Shown here in pieces: positions 16,395 through 24,903 of a DNA stretch of 64,000 nt. This DNA comes from Pseudomonas bharatica CSV86 (GTDB lineage: Bacteria; Pseudomonadota; Gammaproteobacteria; Pseudomonadales; Pseudomonadaceae): the NCBI RefSeq assembly GCF_000319305.2, contig NZ_AMWJ02000002.1, positions 1,674,001 through 1,738,000 of the forward strand, in the 5' to 3' direction. Made by a program: the position numbers and the translations under genes. The notes under the pieces were generated by a model that searched no databases, had not been told where the DNA came from, and worked only from the letters and a program-made list of their open reading frames with translations. Numbering within the stretch: the stretch's first letter is position 1; each line of letters opens with the position of its first letter.

Positions 16395-19154
16395 TCAGAA
16401 TCGGTATTCCAGCATTCCGGTCAGGGTGCGACCGCGAGCCAGGGACAGGTTGTTGACATCGCCCATGGCCACGAAATAGGCCTGGTCGGTGGCGTTCTCC
16501 AAGGCCAGCGACAGGTTCACCTGTGGCGTCATCCAGTAGCTGGCGAAAAGGTCGTAGACCTTGTATTTGGGCCACAGCGCCTGGTCGAGGGTGGCGTAGC
16601 CGGGGGTGTCGAGGTTGGCGCCATTGCCCTTGCTGTAGCGCAGGCGACCACCGACATCCAGGGTGTTGTCGAAGAAGCGCATGCCCAGGGTCAGCGAGCC
16701 ACGGTCGGCGGGCATGTAGGTGGCATTGCCCATGATGTTGCCGCAGGTGATCTGGTTGCTCATGGCGTCGTTGGCCTGCGCCTCGCTGACCGGGAACTGG
16801 CGCATCACGATGCGGTTGCCAACCTGCACGGGGCGGGTCACGGTGCCGACCCTGACCACCTGCTTGGCGCCGCCCATGTAGAACTGCCGGGAACAGAAAT
16901 CGTTGCTGCCGATCATGTGGGTGTAGGCCAGGCGTCCGTACCAGGCCCCGGCGTCGTAGTCCAGCGAGTACTCGACGCCCCGGAAGCGCGTGGTTTCCTC
17001 GTTGTTCTGGTAAGCCATGCGGCCCAGGCCGGTGCCCGAGGAGGTTTCGTCCGGCAGGTTGACGTTGACGTCGAGGAACGAGAAGTTGTCGATCCGGGTA
17101 TCGAAGTAGGCCACCTTCAGGCCGAAGCGGTCACCGTCGCGCAACAACGACTCGCGGAAGATGTTGAAACCCAGTTCCCAGTCGTGGGAGGTCTCGGGCT
17201 TGAGGTACGGATTGGGGTAGACCATCTCGGAGGCGTTGCCGGCGTGCGGACGCCCGGTCATGAACACCTCGGTGACCGCCGGCGAGCGCCAGCCTCGACC
17301 CCAGCGGGTGTACAGCTGCAGCCAATCGACACCCGGTTTTACCGCGATGCCGAAGGTCGGCGAAAAATGCCCCTGTTCCGTCGTGTCATCGAAGAGCAGG
17401 GTTTGGCGGGTCTTCGTCGAAGCAGCACCTTCCCAGGTGCCCTCGGGGTACATCCACAGGGTCATGCCACTGGCGCCACTGAGGCGATAGAGGTCATAGC
17501 GCAGGCCGGCGTCGAGGGTCAGCCAGTCGCCGTGCTCATATTGAGCATTGGCGAACAGGCTTGCGGTCAGCTTCTTGCCCTCCGGCGTAGCACCCTCGAC
17601 ATACGGCAGCGCCTGCTCGTTGGTCGCGGCCACGCGATCGGTCGCCGGCTTGAAGCGGTCTTCGAAGAGCTCGGTACCGTAGTTGATGGTCAGCTTGTCC
17701 GCCGCGCCGATATAGAAGCGCGAGGTGTTCTGCAATTGCAGGCCCCAGGTGTCGGTCTGGAAACGGTCGTTGTATGCGCCGAACCAGTTGCCGCTGCCGG
17801 GGCTGGCGGTGCTCGCGGCGTTCCAGCGATCCATGCGGGTGCGCACGAAATAGACCTTCGCCTGCACATCGATCAGGTCGTTGTCGGGCGTGAAGCTGTA
17901 GTCGATCGAAGCGTTCTTCGCGTTGAGGTCGGTGGCGCCGCTGCGCTGGTAGTAAAAGGCGCTGAGATCGTCGGTGGGCCAGGTCCAGGCATCCTTGCTG
18001 TCGGTGTCGGTCTCGATGTAGTTGAACTGCAGGCGCTGGTCCTGGGGCAGGTTGACGCCGAGCTTGAACAGCCGCGAGCGGGTCACGCTGCCCATGTCGC
18101 CGACCTCGCTTTCCAGCCAGTTTTCCCAGGCCTGGGGCCAGACTTCACGGGCTCGGATCTGGGTGCCCAGGTTGTCCTTGTCGTTGGTACCGGCGCGGTA
18201 ATCGCCGAAGTGGCGTTCGCTGACGCCAAGCAGCAGGTCGCCCGCTTCATTGCCGAAGGCGAACAGCGCGCTGCCATTGAAGTAGGTGCCATTGCCCAGC
18301 TCGCCAATACCGTGACCGGCACGGATACGACCACCGTACTCCTTGTCCGGCCCAAGGAATTCGCTGGCCTGCACGGTATTGAAGCTGGCAATGCCACCGA
18401 GCACGCCGGCGCCGCCCATGCCCGATTGCGAGCCCTTTTCGATTTCCACCGAGCTGATGAACTCCGGGTCCACCACCATGATGCCGTTGCGCTGCTGATG
18501 GCCGTTGACATTGAAGTTCTGGCGCATGCCGTCGATGTTCATGTTGACCCGACCGTAGTCCTGCACGCCGCGGATATTCACCGACAGGCCGGGGTCGCGC
18601 TGGTTGACCGCGGTATAGACACCGGCGGTTTCCTCCAGCATGTCGGCAGCATGGCGGGGCGGGCGCTTGTCGATCTGCTCGCGGGTGATCACCGCCACCG
18701 AGCGCGGCGCGGTGTAGACCCAATCGCCGTCACTCACCGAGCGGATCCGCGTGGCGCCCAGTTCCAGGGCCTTGCCGTCATCGCTCAGGCGCTCCAGGCC
18801 GACCTGGTCATTGCCGCCGAAGCGGTAGCGCACCGGGTTGGCCCCCAGCAGCAGGGCCAGGCCCTCGCGCGAGGTATGTTCGCCGTGCAGGCCTTCGCTG
18901 CGCAGGCCGGCCAGCTTGCGGCTGTCGAAGAACACCTGGACCTTGGCCTGCTCGGCGAAGGCCAGCACGGCGCTATCGAGGGGCTGGGCCGGGATATCGA
19001 AACGGATCAGGGCGCTGCGCTGGCTCGCGTCCGGGCCCGGCTCGGCCGCCTGTACCGCGCCGATCCCCATCGGCAGGGTGCAGACGCTCAGCAGCAGATT
19101 GCAGGCCAGGGCAATCCGGTTGAGGTGCAAGGGTCGTTGTTGTGGAGTGGTCAC
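16395..19154 (-). CDS. hasR: TonB-dependent hemophore/heme receptor HasR with signalling domain
   Basis: A 919-residue outer-membrane receptor that binds HasA-heme and imports heme using TonB energy. In order: a signal peptide ending near AVQAAEP (residue ~37), an STN signalling domain (~48-105, FDIPAQPLDSAVLAFAEQ) that contacts the anti-sigma factor HasS, a plug domain (~140-260, with NIRGVQDYGRVNMNIDG), and a 22-strand barrel ending in the C-terminal F (EYRF). The extracellular NPNL-type motif of heme receptors is present as NPYLKPE near residue 650. A Fur-box-like site lies 31 bp upstream of the start. hasI-hasS precede it on the same strand. Confidence 0.94.
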   Translation of the reverse strand: MTTPQQRPLHLNRIALACNLLLSVCTLPMGIGAVQAAEPGPDASQRSALIRFDIPAQPLDSAVLAFAEQAKVQVFFDSRKLAGLRSEGLHGEHTSREGLALLLGANPVRYRFGGNDQVGLERLSDDGKALELGATRIRSVSDGDWVYTAPRSVAVITREQIDKRPPRHAADMLEETAGVYTAVNQRDPGLSVNIRGVQDYGRVNMNIDGMRQNFNVNGHQQRNGIMVVDPEFISSVEIEKGSQSGMGGAGVLGGIASFNTVQASEFLGPDKEYGGRIRAGHGIGELGNGTYFNGSALFAFGNEAGDLLLGVSERHFGDYRAGTNDKDNLGTQIRAREVWPQAWENWLESEVGDMGSVTRSRLFKLGVNLPQDQRLQFNYIETDTDSKDAWTWPTDDLSAFYYQRSGATDLNAKNASIDYSFTPDNDLIDVQAKVYFVRTRMDRWNAASTASPGSGNWFGAYNDRFQTDTWGLQLQNTSRFYIGAADKLTINYGTELFEDRFKPATDRVAATNEQALPYVEGATPEGKKLTASLFANAQYEHGDWLTLDAGLRYDLYRLSGASGMTLWMYPEGTWEGAASTKTRQTLLFDDTTEQGHFSPTFGIAVKPGVDWLQLYTRWGRGWRSPAVTEVFMTGRPHAGNASEMVYPNPYLKPETSHDWELGFNIFRESLLRDGDRFGLKVAYFDTRIDNFSFLDVNVNLPDETSSGTGLGRMAYQNNEETTRFRGVEYSLDYDAGAWYGRLAYTHMIGSNDFCSRQFYMGGAKQVVRVGTVTRPVQVGNRIVMRQFPVSEAQANDAMSNQITCGNIMGNATYMPADRGSLTLGMRFFDNTLDVGGRLRYSKGNGANLDTPGYATLDQALWPKYKVYDLFASYWMTPQVNLSLALENATDQAYFVAMGDVNNLSLARGRTLTGMLEYRF

Positions 19155-19184
19155 TTAAGGTGGCTCGCTGTGTTGGCATTTTCT

Positions 19185-19203
19185 AGTAATGAAAATCAAT
19201 CTC
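19185..19203. promoter_or_regulatory. Fur box-like site upstream of hasR
   Basis: A 19-bp segment matching the Fur consensus GATAATGATAATCATTATC at 14 of 19 positions, with the central TAATGA-A-AATCA intact. It is placed 31-49 bp before the hasR start, where Fur-iron would block the promoter. Confidence 0.75.
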
Positions 19204-19275
19204 AACAGTCAGACGAGCGGGGTGGGGAAAGTCAGTAAATAAATTTTGGGGAATTTTCAGCAGGGGGATTTTCGA

Positions 19276-19360
19276 GGGCCTCATCGCTGGCAAGCCAGCT
19301 CCCACAGGGTCAGCGGTGCATGCAATCCTTGTGGGAGCTGGCTTGCCAGCGATTACGCCC
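19276..19360. repeat. REP-type inverted repeat (GTGGGAGCTGGCTTGCCAGC family)
   Basis: Two inverted copies of a ~26-bp element (core TGTGGGAGCTGGCTTGCCAG) around a short spacer, between hasS and hasR. Each copy is itself imperfectly palindromic (CTGGC-TT-GCCAG). Confidence 0.9.
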
Positions 19361-19380
19361 GAAAGAGCGACGAAAAGTTT

Positions 19381-20451
19381 TCAATAGATCAAGGTCAGCC
19401 CAGGCAAATCGACCCGCTTCACCTTCAGCTCTTCGGTCAGCATCACCAGCGCCTGGTCCAGGTTGTCCAGGCGGAACATGCCACTGACCTCCCGCCGCGC
19501 CAGCGCCGAATCGGTAATGACCACATGCCCGCCACGGTAGCGGTTGATCTGTTCGGCTACCTTCGCCAGCGGCTCGCGCTCGAAGATCAGCAGCCCGCGC
19601 TGCCAGGCACTGGCGCGGCGTACATCCTGTTCCGGCCAGGCGCGGATGCCATGCTGCGAGTCGTAGCGCAGGCTCTGGCCCTCTTCCAGCAGCCGCTCGG
19701 CAACGCCCCTGGCCGGCGGCTCGAGCAGGCTCACCCGGGTGCTGTGCTCGAGCATGCCGACCCAGCCACCCTGCCCTTCCCCACCGACCACGAAACGCGT
19801 GCCAAGCGCACGGGTCGTGGCGCCGGCGTATTCGACGACGAAAGGCCGCGTTTCCTTGCCACCGATCGGCACTGCGTCGAACAGCGCATCCCCCGACCAC
19901 AAGCGCACGCGCCGCTCGCTATCGCTATAGGCCAGGCTGATGGCGCTGCCACTGTCGAGGTCGACCTTGCTGCCATCGGGCAGGACGACCTGGCGGATTT
20001 CCCCACGACTGGTGACGTAGTCGGCGTTCAGGCGCTGGACGGTATCCGGCCCGCGAACCACGGCGAACACCGCCAGCAGCACCGCCGCCGCACTCGCCGC
20101 CAGGCGCAGACGCGACCGGCGACGCCGGCCAGTGACCGGCCGCGGCAGTTGCGGCAGCAGCAGCGCCGCAGGCTGCGGCTCGTCCAGGGATCCCAGGCGT
20201 CCAAGATCGGCCCAGGTCGCCCGGGCGAACGCCAACGCCCGCGCATGACGCGGATCGCGTTCACACCATTCGGCCAATGCCTGTTCCTGCCCGGGGCTCA
20301 GGCATCCGGCCTCCAGCAATACCGCCCACTCGGCGGCCTGCTCGCGAATCGCTTGCTCTGGCGGGATCTGGCTGCTCACACGGTTCTCTCGAATTCTGCT
20401 TATGTAAGGGCTGACGTCCGAAGGCGTATTTCCCAGTAAACCGTTCGTCAT
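19381..20451 (-). CDS. hasS: FecR-family anti-sigma factor HasS
   Basis: A 356-residue inner-membrane regulator that holds sigma factor HasI inactive until HasR signals heme-HasA binding. The N-terminal cytosolic anti-sigma domain (~35-95, REQAAEWAVLLEAG...RDPRHARAL) is followed by one membrane segment (LAASAAAVLLAVFAVV) and a periplasmic FecR domain (ADYVTSRGEIRQVVLPDGSKVDLDSGSA). The ATG at 20451 overlaps the hasI stop as ATGA behind AGGA, giving translational coupling. A GTG at 20379 behind GAGAGAA is a plausible alternative giving a shorter N-terminus. Confidence 0.9.
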   Translation of the reverse strand: MTNGLLGNTPSDVSPYISRIRENRVSSQIPPEQAIREQAAEWAVLLEAGCLSPGQEQALAEWCERDPRHARALAFARATWADLGRLGSLDEPQPAALLLPQLPRPVTGRRRRSRLRLAASAAAVLLAVFAVVRGPDTVQRLNADYVTSRGEIRQVVLPDGSKVDLDSGSAISLAYSDSERRVRLWSGDALFDAVPIGGKETRPFVVEYAGATTRALGTRFVVGGEGQGGWVGMLEHSTRVSLLEPPARGVAERLLEEGQSLRYDSQHGIRAWPEQDVRRASAWQRGLLIFEREPLAKVAEQINRYRGGHVVITDSALARREVSGMFRLDNLDQALVMLTEELKVKRVDLPGLTLIY

Positions 20452-20951
20452 CCCGGTTCCTGAAGACACTGCATGACATAGGCCAAAGCCTTGGAAAGGT
20501 GCTTCTGCACCGAGCTGTCGGAAATATCCAGGCGCCTGGCAACCTCGGCGTGGGTCAAGCCCTCGAGGCGGTTGAGGCGGAAGATTTCCCGGGTTCGTGG
20601 CGGCAACTCGTTCATCGCCGCACGCAGGCGGCGCATATGCTGCTCGGTCGCCGTGCTGTCTTCAAGGCCGGGGCTGTCTTCGACGATGCCTTCGAGGGCT
20701 TCGTGGGGAACCAGGTCGGTCTTGCGCCGCTGTTGCTGGCGCAGGTGGTCGATCATCAGGTTGTGCGCCGTGCGATAGAGATAGGCCGGCGTGTTGTCGA
20801 TGCGCTCGCCGGCCTTCTGCTCGACCAGGCGCAGGAAGCTTTCCTGCACCAGGTCGGCGGCCAGTTGCGGGTCGCGTACCTTGCGTGTGAGCAGGCCCTG
20901 CAGGCTTTTCGCGTGCTTGAGGAACAGGCGCTTGAGGTCGGACTCCGCCAC
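20448..20951 (-). CDS. hasI: ECF sigma factor HasI
   Basis: A 167-residue extracytoplasmic-function sigma factor of the iron-starvation (FecI-like) group. Region 2 carries RDPQLAADLVQESFLRL and AYLYRTAHNLMIDHLRQ; region 4 carries LPPRTREIFRLNRLEGLTHAEVARRLDIS. It would direct RNA polymerase to hasR/hasA when HasS releases it. Its stop overlaps the hasS start (ATGA). A Fur-box-like site lies 44 bp upstream of its start, so iron shortage should switch on the whole cascade. Confidence 0.93.
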   Translation of the reverse strand: MAESDLKRLFLKHAKSLQGLLTRKVRDPQLAADLVQESFLRLVEQKAGERIDNTPAYLYRTAHNLMIDHLRQQQRRKTDLVPHEALEGIVEDSPGLEDSTATEQHMRRLRAAMNELPPRTREIFRLNRLEGLTHAEVARRLDISDSSVQKHLSKALAYVMQCLQEPG

Positions 20952-20994
20952 GCGAACTCCAGAGGGCTATCGGGATGGAGGCGCCATGCTACTC

Positions 20995-21013
20995 GCTAGT
21001 GAGAATCACTTGC
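20995..21013. promoter_or_regulatory. Fur box-like site upstream of hasI
   Basis: A 19-bp segment matching the Fur consensus at 13 of 19 positions (core TAGTGAGAATCACTT), 44-62 bp before the hasI start and just before the radA stop codon. Confidence 0.65.
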
Positions 21014-21033
21014 AAGAAGGCCTTGCCGCCGCC

Positions 21034-22404
21034 CTACTCCTCGAAGAGTGCGTCGAGCGCCTGCTCCAAACGAGTAACGGCGATCACCTGGAGGCCCGCC
21101 GGCGCTTCCTTCGGCGCGTTGCCCTTGGGCACGATGGCACGCTTGAAGCCGTGCTTGGCAGCTTCCTTCAAGCGCTCCTGGCCGCTCGGCACCGGGCGCA
21201 CCTCGCCTGACAGACCGATCTCGCCGAACACCAGCAAGCCCTGGGACAGTGGCTTGTTGCGCAGGCTGGACATCACGGCCGCGATCAGCGCCAGATCGGA
21301 CGCGGTCTCCAACACCTTGACCCCGCCAACCACGTTGAGGAACACATCCTGGTCGTGGGTGGGAATTCCGCCATGCCGGTGCAGGACCGCCAGCAGCATG
21401 GCCAGGCGGTTCTGGTCGAGGCCGAGGGTCACCCGGCGCGGGTTGGCCAGGTGACTGTCATCGACCAGGGCCTGGACCTCCACGAGCATCGGCCGGGTAC
21501 CCTCCCAGGTGGCCATGACCACGCTGCCCGGCACTTCCTCCTGGGTCCGGGTGAGGAAGATCGCCGAGGGGTTGGACACTTCCTTAAGGCCACGATCGGT
21601 CATGCCGAACACGCCGAGTTCATTGACCGCACCGAAGCGGTTCTTCACCGCCCGCAGCAGGCGCAGGCGGCCATCGGATTCACCTTCGAAATACAGCACG
21701 GTATCGACCATATGCTCCAGCACCCGCGGGCCGGCCAGGGCGCCTTCCTTGGTGACGTGGCCGACCAGGAAGATCGCCGTGCCGCTCTGCTTGGCGTAGC
21801 GCACCAGCAGCGCCGCGCTTTCACGCACCTGGGCAACCCCGCCGGGGGCCGATTGCAGTTGCTCGGTGAAGATGGTCTGGATCGAGTCGATCACCATCAC
21901 CTTGGGCTTTTCGCTGCGCGCGGTGGCGATGATGCTTTCGATGCAGGTCTCGGTCATCACCCGCAGCTTGTCCAGCGGCAGGCCCAGGCGGCGGCCACGC
22001 ATGGCCACCTGTTGCTGGGACTCCTCGCCGGTGACGTACAGCGCCGGCATGCGCGCGGCGATGTGGCAGAGGGTCTGCAGGAGGATGGTGGATTTGCCGA
22101 TCCCGGGATCGCCGCCGATCAGCACCACCGAGCCGTCCACCAGGCCGCCGCCCAGGACGCGGTCGAGTTCGGCGCTGGCGGTGGAGAAGCGCGGGATTTC
22201 TTCGATGGACACTTCGGCCAGGGTCTTGATCTGCGCCTGCTGCCCGGCCCAGCCAGTGCGCCCGCTGGGTGCCGCCGCCCCGCCGCTTTCGATCATGGTC
22301 TCGGTGAGTGTGTTCCAGGCGCCGCATTCACTGCATTGGCCGGCCCATTTCGGGAAGGTCGCACCGCACTCGGTGCAGCCGTACAAGCGCTTGGCCTTGG
22401 CCAT
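21034..22404 (-). CDS. radA: DNA repair protein RadA
   Basis: A 456-residue RecA-like ATPase helping branch migration and processing of recombination intermediates. An N-terminal four-cysteine zinc finger (CTECG...CSECG) is followed by Walker A GGDPGIGKST near residue 95, the RadA-specific KNRFG motif (VKNRFGAVNELG), and a C-terminal Lon-protease-like domain (LRNKPLSQGLLVFGEIGLSGEVRPV). The ATG at 22404 follows AGGAGA; the longer frame from 22494 has no supporting site. radA-mscL-fpr is a conserved order in Pseudomonas. Confidence 0.97.
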   Translation of the reverse strand: MAKAKRLYGCTECGATFPKWAGQCSECGAWNTLTETMIESGGAAAPSGRTGWAGQQAQIKTLAEVSIEEIPRFSTASAELDRVLGGGLVDGSVVLIGGDPGIGKSTILLQTLCHIAARMPALYVTGEESQQQVAMRGRRLGLPLDKLRVMTETCIESIIATARSEKPKVMVIDSIQTIFTEQLQSAPGGVAQVRESAALLVRYAKQSGTAIFLVGHVTKEGALAGPRVLEHMVDTVLYFEGESDGRLRLLRAVKNRFGAVNELGVFGMTDRGLKEVSNPSAIFLTRTQEEVPGSVVMATWEGTRPMLVEVQALVDDSHLANPRRVTLGLDQNRLAMLLAVLHRHGGIPTHDQDVFLNVVGGVKVLETASDLALIAAVMSSLRNKPLSQGLLVFGEIGLSGEVRPVPSGQERLKEAAKHGFKRAIVPKGNAPKEAPAGLQVIAVTRLEQALDALFEE

Positions 22405-22572
22405 GGGCAATCTCCTGGAAAAAGTCGCCATGATAGCCGCCGTGCCGGGAAAGGTGCCAATCGCGACCAAACCATTGGCTATCAGCGGGGTCATTTGTTG
22501 CGACGCAGCGCATTAAGCCAGCAGCTGAATTACACTGCGTTGACCCCTTTCAATTGTTACAAGGAATAAACC

Positions 22573-22986
22573 ATGGGCCTGATCAGTGAATTCAAAGCCT
22601 TTGCGGTCAAGGGCAATGTCGTCGATATGGCCGTCGGTATCATCATCGGCGCGGCATTCGGCAAGATTGTTTCCTCTTTCGTCGGCGATGTGGTGATGCC
22701 GCCGTTGGGCCTGTTGATTGGCGGGGTGGACTTCAGTGACCTGGCAGTGACGTTGAAGGCCGCCGAGGGCGATGCACCGGCGGTGGTGCTGGCCTATGGC
22801 AAGTTCATCCAGACGGTGGTGGACTTCGTGATCGTGGCGTTCGCGATCTTCATGGGTGTGAAGGCGATCAACCGCTTGAAGCGTGAGGAAGCCGTTGCGC
22901 CGTCGGTGCCGCCTGCGCCGACGCCGCAGGAGACGCTGCTGACCGAGATCCGGGATTTGCTGAAACAGCAGAACAACAAACCCTAA
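22573..22986 (+). CDS. mscL: Large-conductance mechanosensitive channel MscL
   Basis: A 137-residue inner-membrane channel that opens under membrane tension to release solutes during osmotic downshock. TM1 holds the conserved NVVDMAVGIIIGAAFGKIVSSFV; TM2 is near residues 75-97 (FVIVAFAIFMGVKAINRL). A C-terminal helix carries the charged QETLLTEIRDLL cluster typical of the family. It is a monocistronic gene behind AAGGAAT, followed by a REP-type inverted repeat. Confidence 0.97.
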   Translation: MGLISEFKAFAVKGNVVDMAVGIIIGAAFGKIVSSFVGDVVMPPLGLLIGGVDFSDLAVTLKAAEGDAPAVVLAYGKFIQTVVDFVIVAFAIFMGVKAINRLKREEAVAPSVPPAPTPQETLLTEIRDLLKQQNNKP

Positions 22987-23000
22987 GATTTGCACGTACC

Positions 23001-23073
23001 CTGTGGGAGCGGGTTCACCCGCGATACGGTAGTGAATTCACCGACGTCATCGCGGGTGAACCCGCTCCCACAG
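23001..23073. repeat. REP-type inverted repeat, GGGTTCACCCGC variant
   Basis: Two perfect 25-bp inverted arms (CTGTGGGAGCGGGTTCACCC plus GCGAT) with a 23-bp spacer, between convergent mscL and fpr. It has the same outer end as the main family but a different inner core, the type common in P. putida. Confidence 0.9.
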
Positions 23074-23089
23074 GGGTCAGCGTACAGAC

Positions 23090-23866
23090 TTACCAGTAAG
23101 TCTCGACCGCCACCTGCCCCGGCCGCCGGCTCAGGCTCAGGTTCAAGCCCCGAGCCTTGAGTACCTGCCGGGTGTCGTCGATCATCTGCGGGTTGCCGCA
23201 CAACATCACCCGCGAGTGCTCGGGGCTCAGTTCCAGGCCCGCTGCCTGCTCCAGCTCGCCGTTCTCGATCAGGGTGGTGATCCGCCCGTTCAAGGCTCCC
23301 GGGTGCTGCTCACGGGTCACCACCGGAATGAACTGCAGCTTGCCGGCATGTTCGGCCAGGTACTCACGCTGCTCCAGGCCGGCGATCAGGTCCAGGTAGG
23401 CCAGTTCACGGGCTTCGCGCACCGAATACACCAGCTTGATGGTTTCGAAGCGCTCCCAGGCTTCGAAGTCCTGGAGGATCGAAAGGAACGGCGCGATCCC
23501 GGTGCCGGTCGCCAGCAACCAGAGATCACGGCCATCGACGAACCGGTCCAGGGTGAGGTAGCCGAACGCCTGACGATCGACCAGCAACTCGTCGCCCTCG
23601 CGCAGACGGCTCAGTTCGCTGGTGAACTCGCCGCCGGGCACGACGATGGAATAGAAGTCCAGATGCTCGTCGAACGGCGACGAAACCATCGAATACGCCC
23701 GCCAGACCACGCTGCCGTCGGCCTTGGCGACGCCCAGGCGAGCGAACTGGCCAGCACGGAAACGGAAACCGGCATCACGGGTGGTACGCAGGCTGAACAG
23801 GCTGGACGTCAGCGGCTGGACGTCGAGCAGGGTCTGGCGGGTGTATTTCTCCGCGCTGGCAGTCAT
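23090..23866 (-). CDS. fpr: Ferredoxin--NADP reductase
   Basis: A 258-residue FAD enzyme transferring electrons between NADPH and ferredoxin/flavodoxin, supporting redox balance and iron-sulfur repair. The FAD-binding domain has RAYSMVSSP (family RxYS) near residue 55; the NADP-binding domain has LLATGTGIAPFLSIL near residue 115 and MLCGNPQMIDD. The C-terminus ends VETYW, as in the Pseudomonas subgroup. The ATG at 23866 follows GGAGCG; an in-frame GTG 12 bases upstream overlaps that site. It is transcribed away from the luxR gene. Confidence 0.93.
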   Translation of the reverse strand: MTASAEKYTRQTLLDVQPLTSSLFSLRTTRDAGFRFRAGQFARLGVAKADGSVVWRAYSMVSSPFDEHLDFYSIVVPGGEFTSELSRLREGDELLVDRQAFGYLTLDRFVDGRDLWLLATGTGIAPFLSILQDFEAWERFETIKLVYSVREARELAYLDLIAGLEQREYLAEHAGKLQFIPVVTREQHPGALNGRITTLIENGELEQAAGLELSPEHSRVMLCGNPQMIDDTRQVLKARGLNLSLSRRPGQVAVETYW

Positions 23867-24114
23867 GGTTCGCTCCACAAATCAGGTGCGCCCAGTTTCG
23901 CCCAAAGCCGTATGAATAAACACCACCGGTTTGTAGTGGCTTGCCAGAGTTGAGGGCGGAAACGCATACACATCGCGTTTACCCCAACTACACGTTACCG
24001 ATCATGACCTGGATCAACTTATAGCGAAAAAAACCAATCATCTTGTAGGACGATTTCTATACTCAGCAGACGAAAAAGCGCAAGTTGGATCCATTCAAAG
24101 GGAGCGACACTCAA

Positions 24115-24819
24115 ATGGCGCATTGGAAGCAGGAGCAGCTCGAAAGCCTGATCGCGGAGCAGGAACCCGAGCGCATCTTCGAATCCGCCCTGTCGCTGGC
24201 GCAGCAACTGGACATGGAGTACCTGAGCCTGGTGGTACAGAGCCAGGCCAGCGGAATGACCGCGCAGATCATCATGTTCAACAACTATTCGGCCGAGTGG
24301 AACACCCATTACCAGGCGTGCAACTACCTCGCCCAGGATCCGACCTTTCAGCACTGCCGGCACTCACTGATACCCCTGCTCTGGGAAGACGCTGTATTCG
24401 CCGAAACGCCCCAACTGCGTGAAGACGCCAGGACTCATGGGCTGACCCATGGCTGGAGCCAGGCCGCGCACGATATCCGCGGCAACAACAGCATGCTCAG
24501 CCTGGTGCGCAGCACAGGGGCGATCGACAGCTGCGAGTTCTACGACAAGACCGGCCAGGCCCTGTGGCTGTGCAATGTCATGCATACCGTCATGGTCGAA
24601 CGCATCAACCCGTTACGCCCCAACGGCTTCGGCCTTTCCGACCGCGAGCGCGAAGTGCTGAAATGGTCCGCAGCGGGCAAGACCGCATCCGACATCGCCT
24701 GCATTCTCACCCTGTCGCAAAGCACGGTGAACTTTCATATCCGTAGCGTCATCACCAAGATGCGCGCCAACAACAAGGCCGGCGCCGTGGCCATCGCCGC
24801 CATGCACGGACTGCTCTGA
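24115..24819 (+). CDS. ppoR: Solo LuxR-type quorum-sensing regulator (PpoR-like)
   Basis: A 234-residue regulator with an N-terminal autoinducer-binding domain (~15-165) and a C-terminal GerE helix-turn-helix (~170-230). The acyl-homoserine-lactone pocket residues expected in the family are all present: Trp62, Tyr66, Asp75, Pro76 and Trp90, plus the conserved Glu, Leu and Gly of the DNA-binding part (LSDREREVLKWSAAGKT). No luxI gene exists in the window, so it is a solo receptor that may sense signals made elsewhere in the cell or by neighbours. Its place between fpr and rlmG matches ppoR of P. putida as I recall. The ATG at 24115 has GGGAGCG upstream. Confidence 0.85.
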   Translation: MAHWKQEQLESLIAEQEPERIFESALSLAQQLDMEYLSLVVQSQASGMTAQIIMFNNYSAEWNTHYQACNYLAQDPTFQHCRHSLIPLLWEDAVFAETPQLREDARTHGLTHGWSQAAHDIRGNNSMLSLVRSTGAIDSCEFYDKTGQALWLCNVMHTVMVERINPLRPNGFGLSDREREVLKWSAAGKTASDIACILTLSQSTVNFHIRSVITKMRANNKAGAVAIAAMHGLL

Positions 24820-24903
24820 CCCCGCTATACGGCAAAGCCCTGTAGAATCGGCGCCTGTCTGACACTGCCCGGCAGTGCCACCCATGCCCCAGAGCCTCGT
24901 ACC

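Noticed and set aside
16311..19238. 975-residue frame antisense to hasR
   Set aside because: Mirror of hasR; no recognisable domain.
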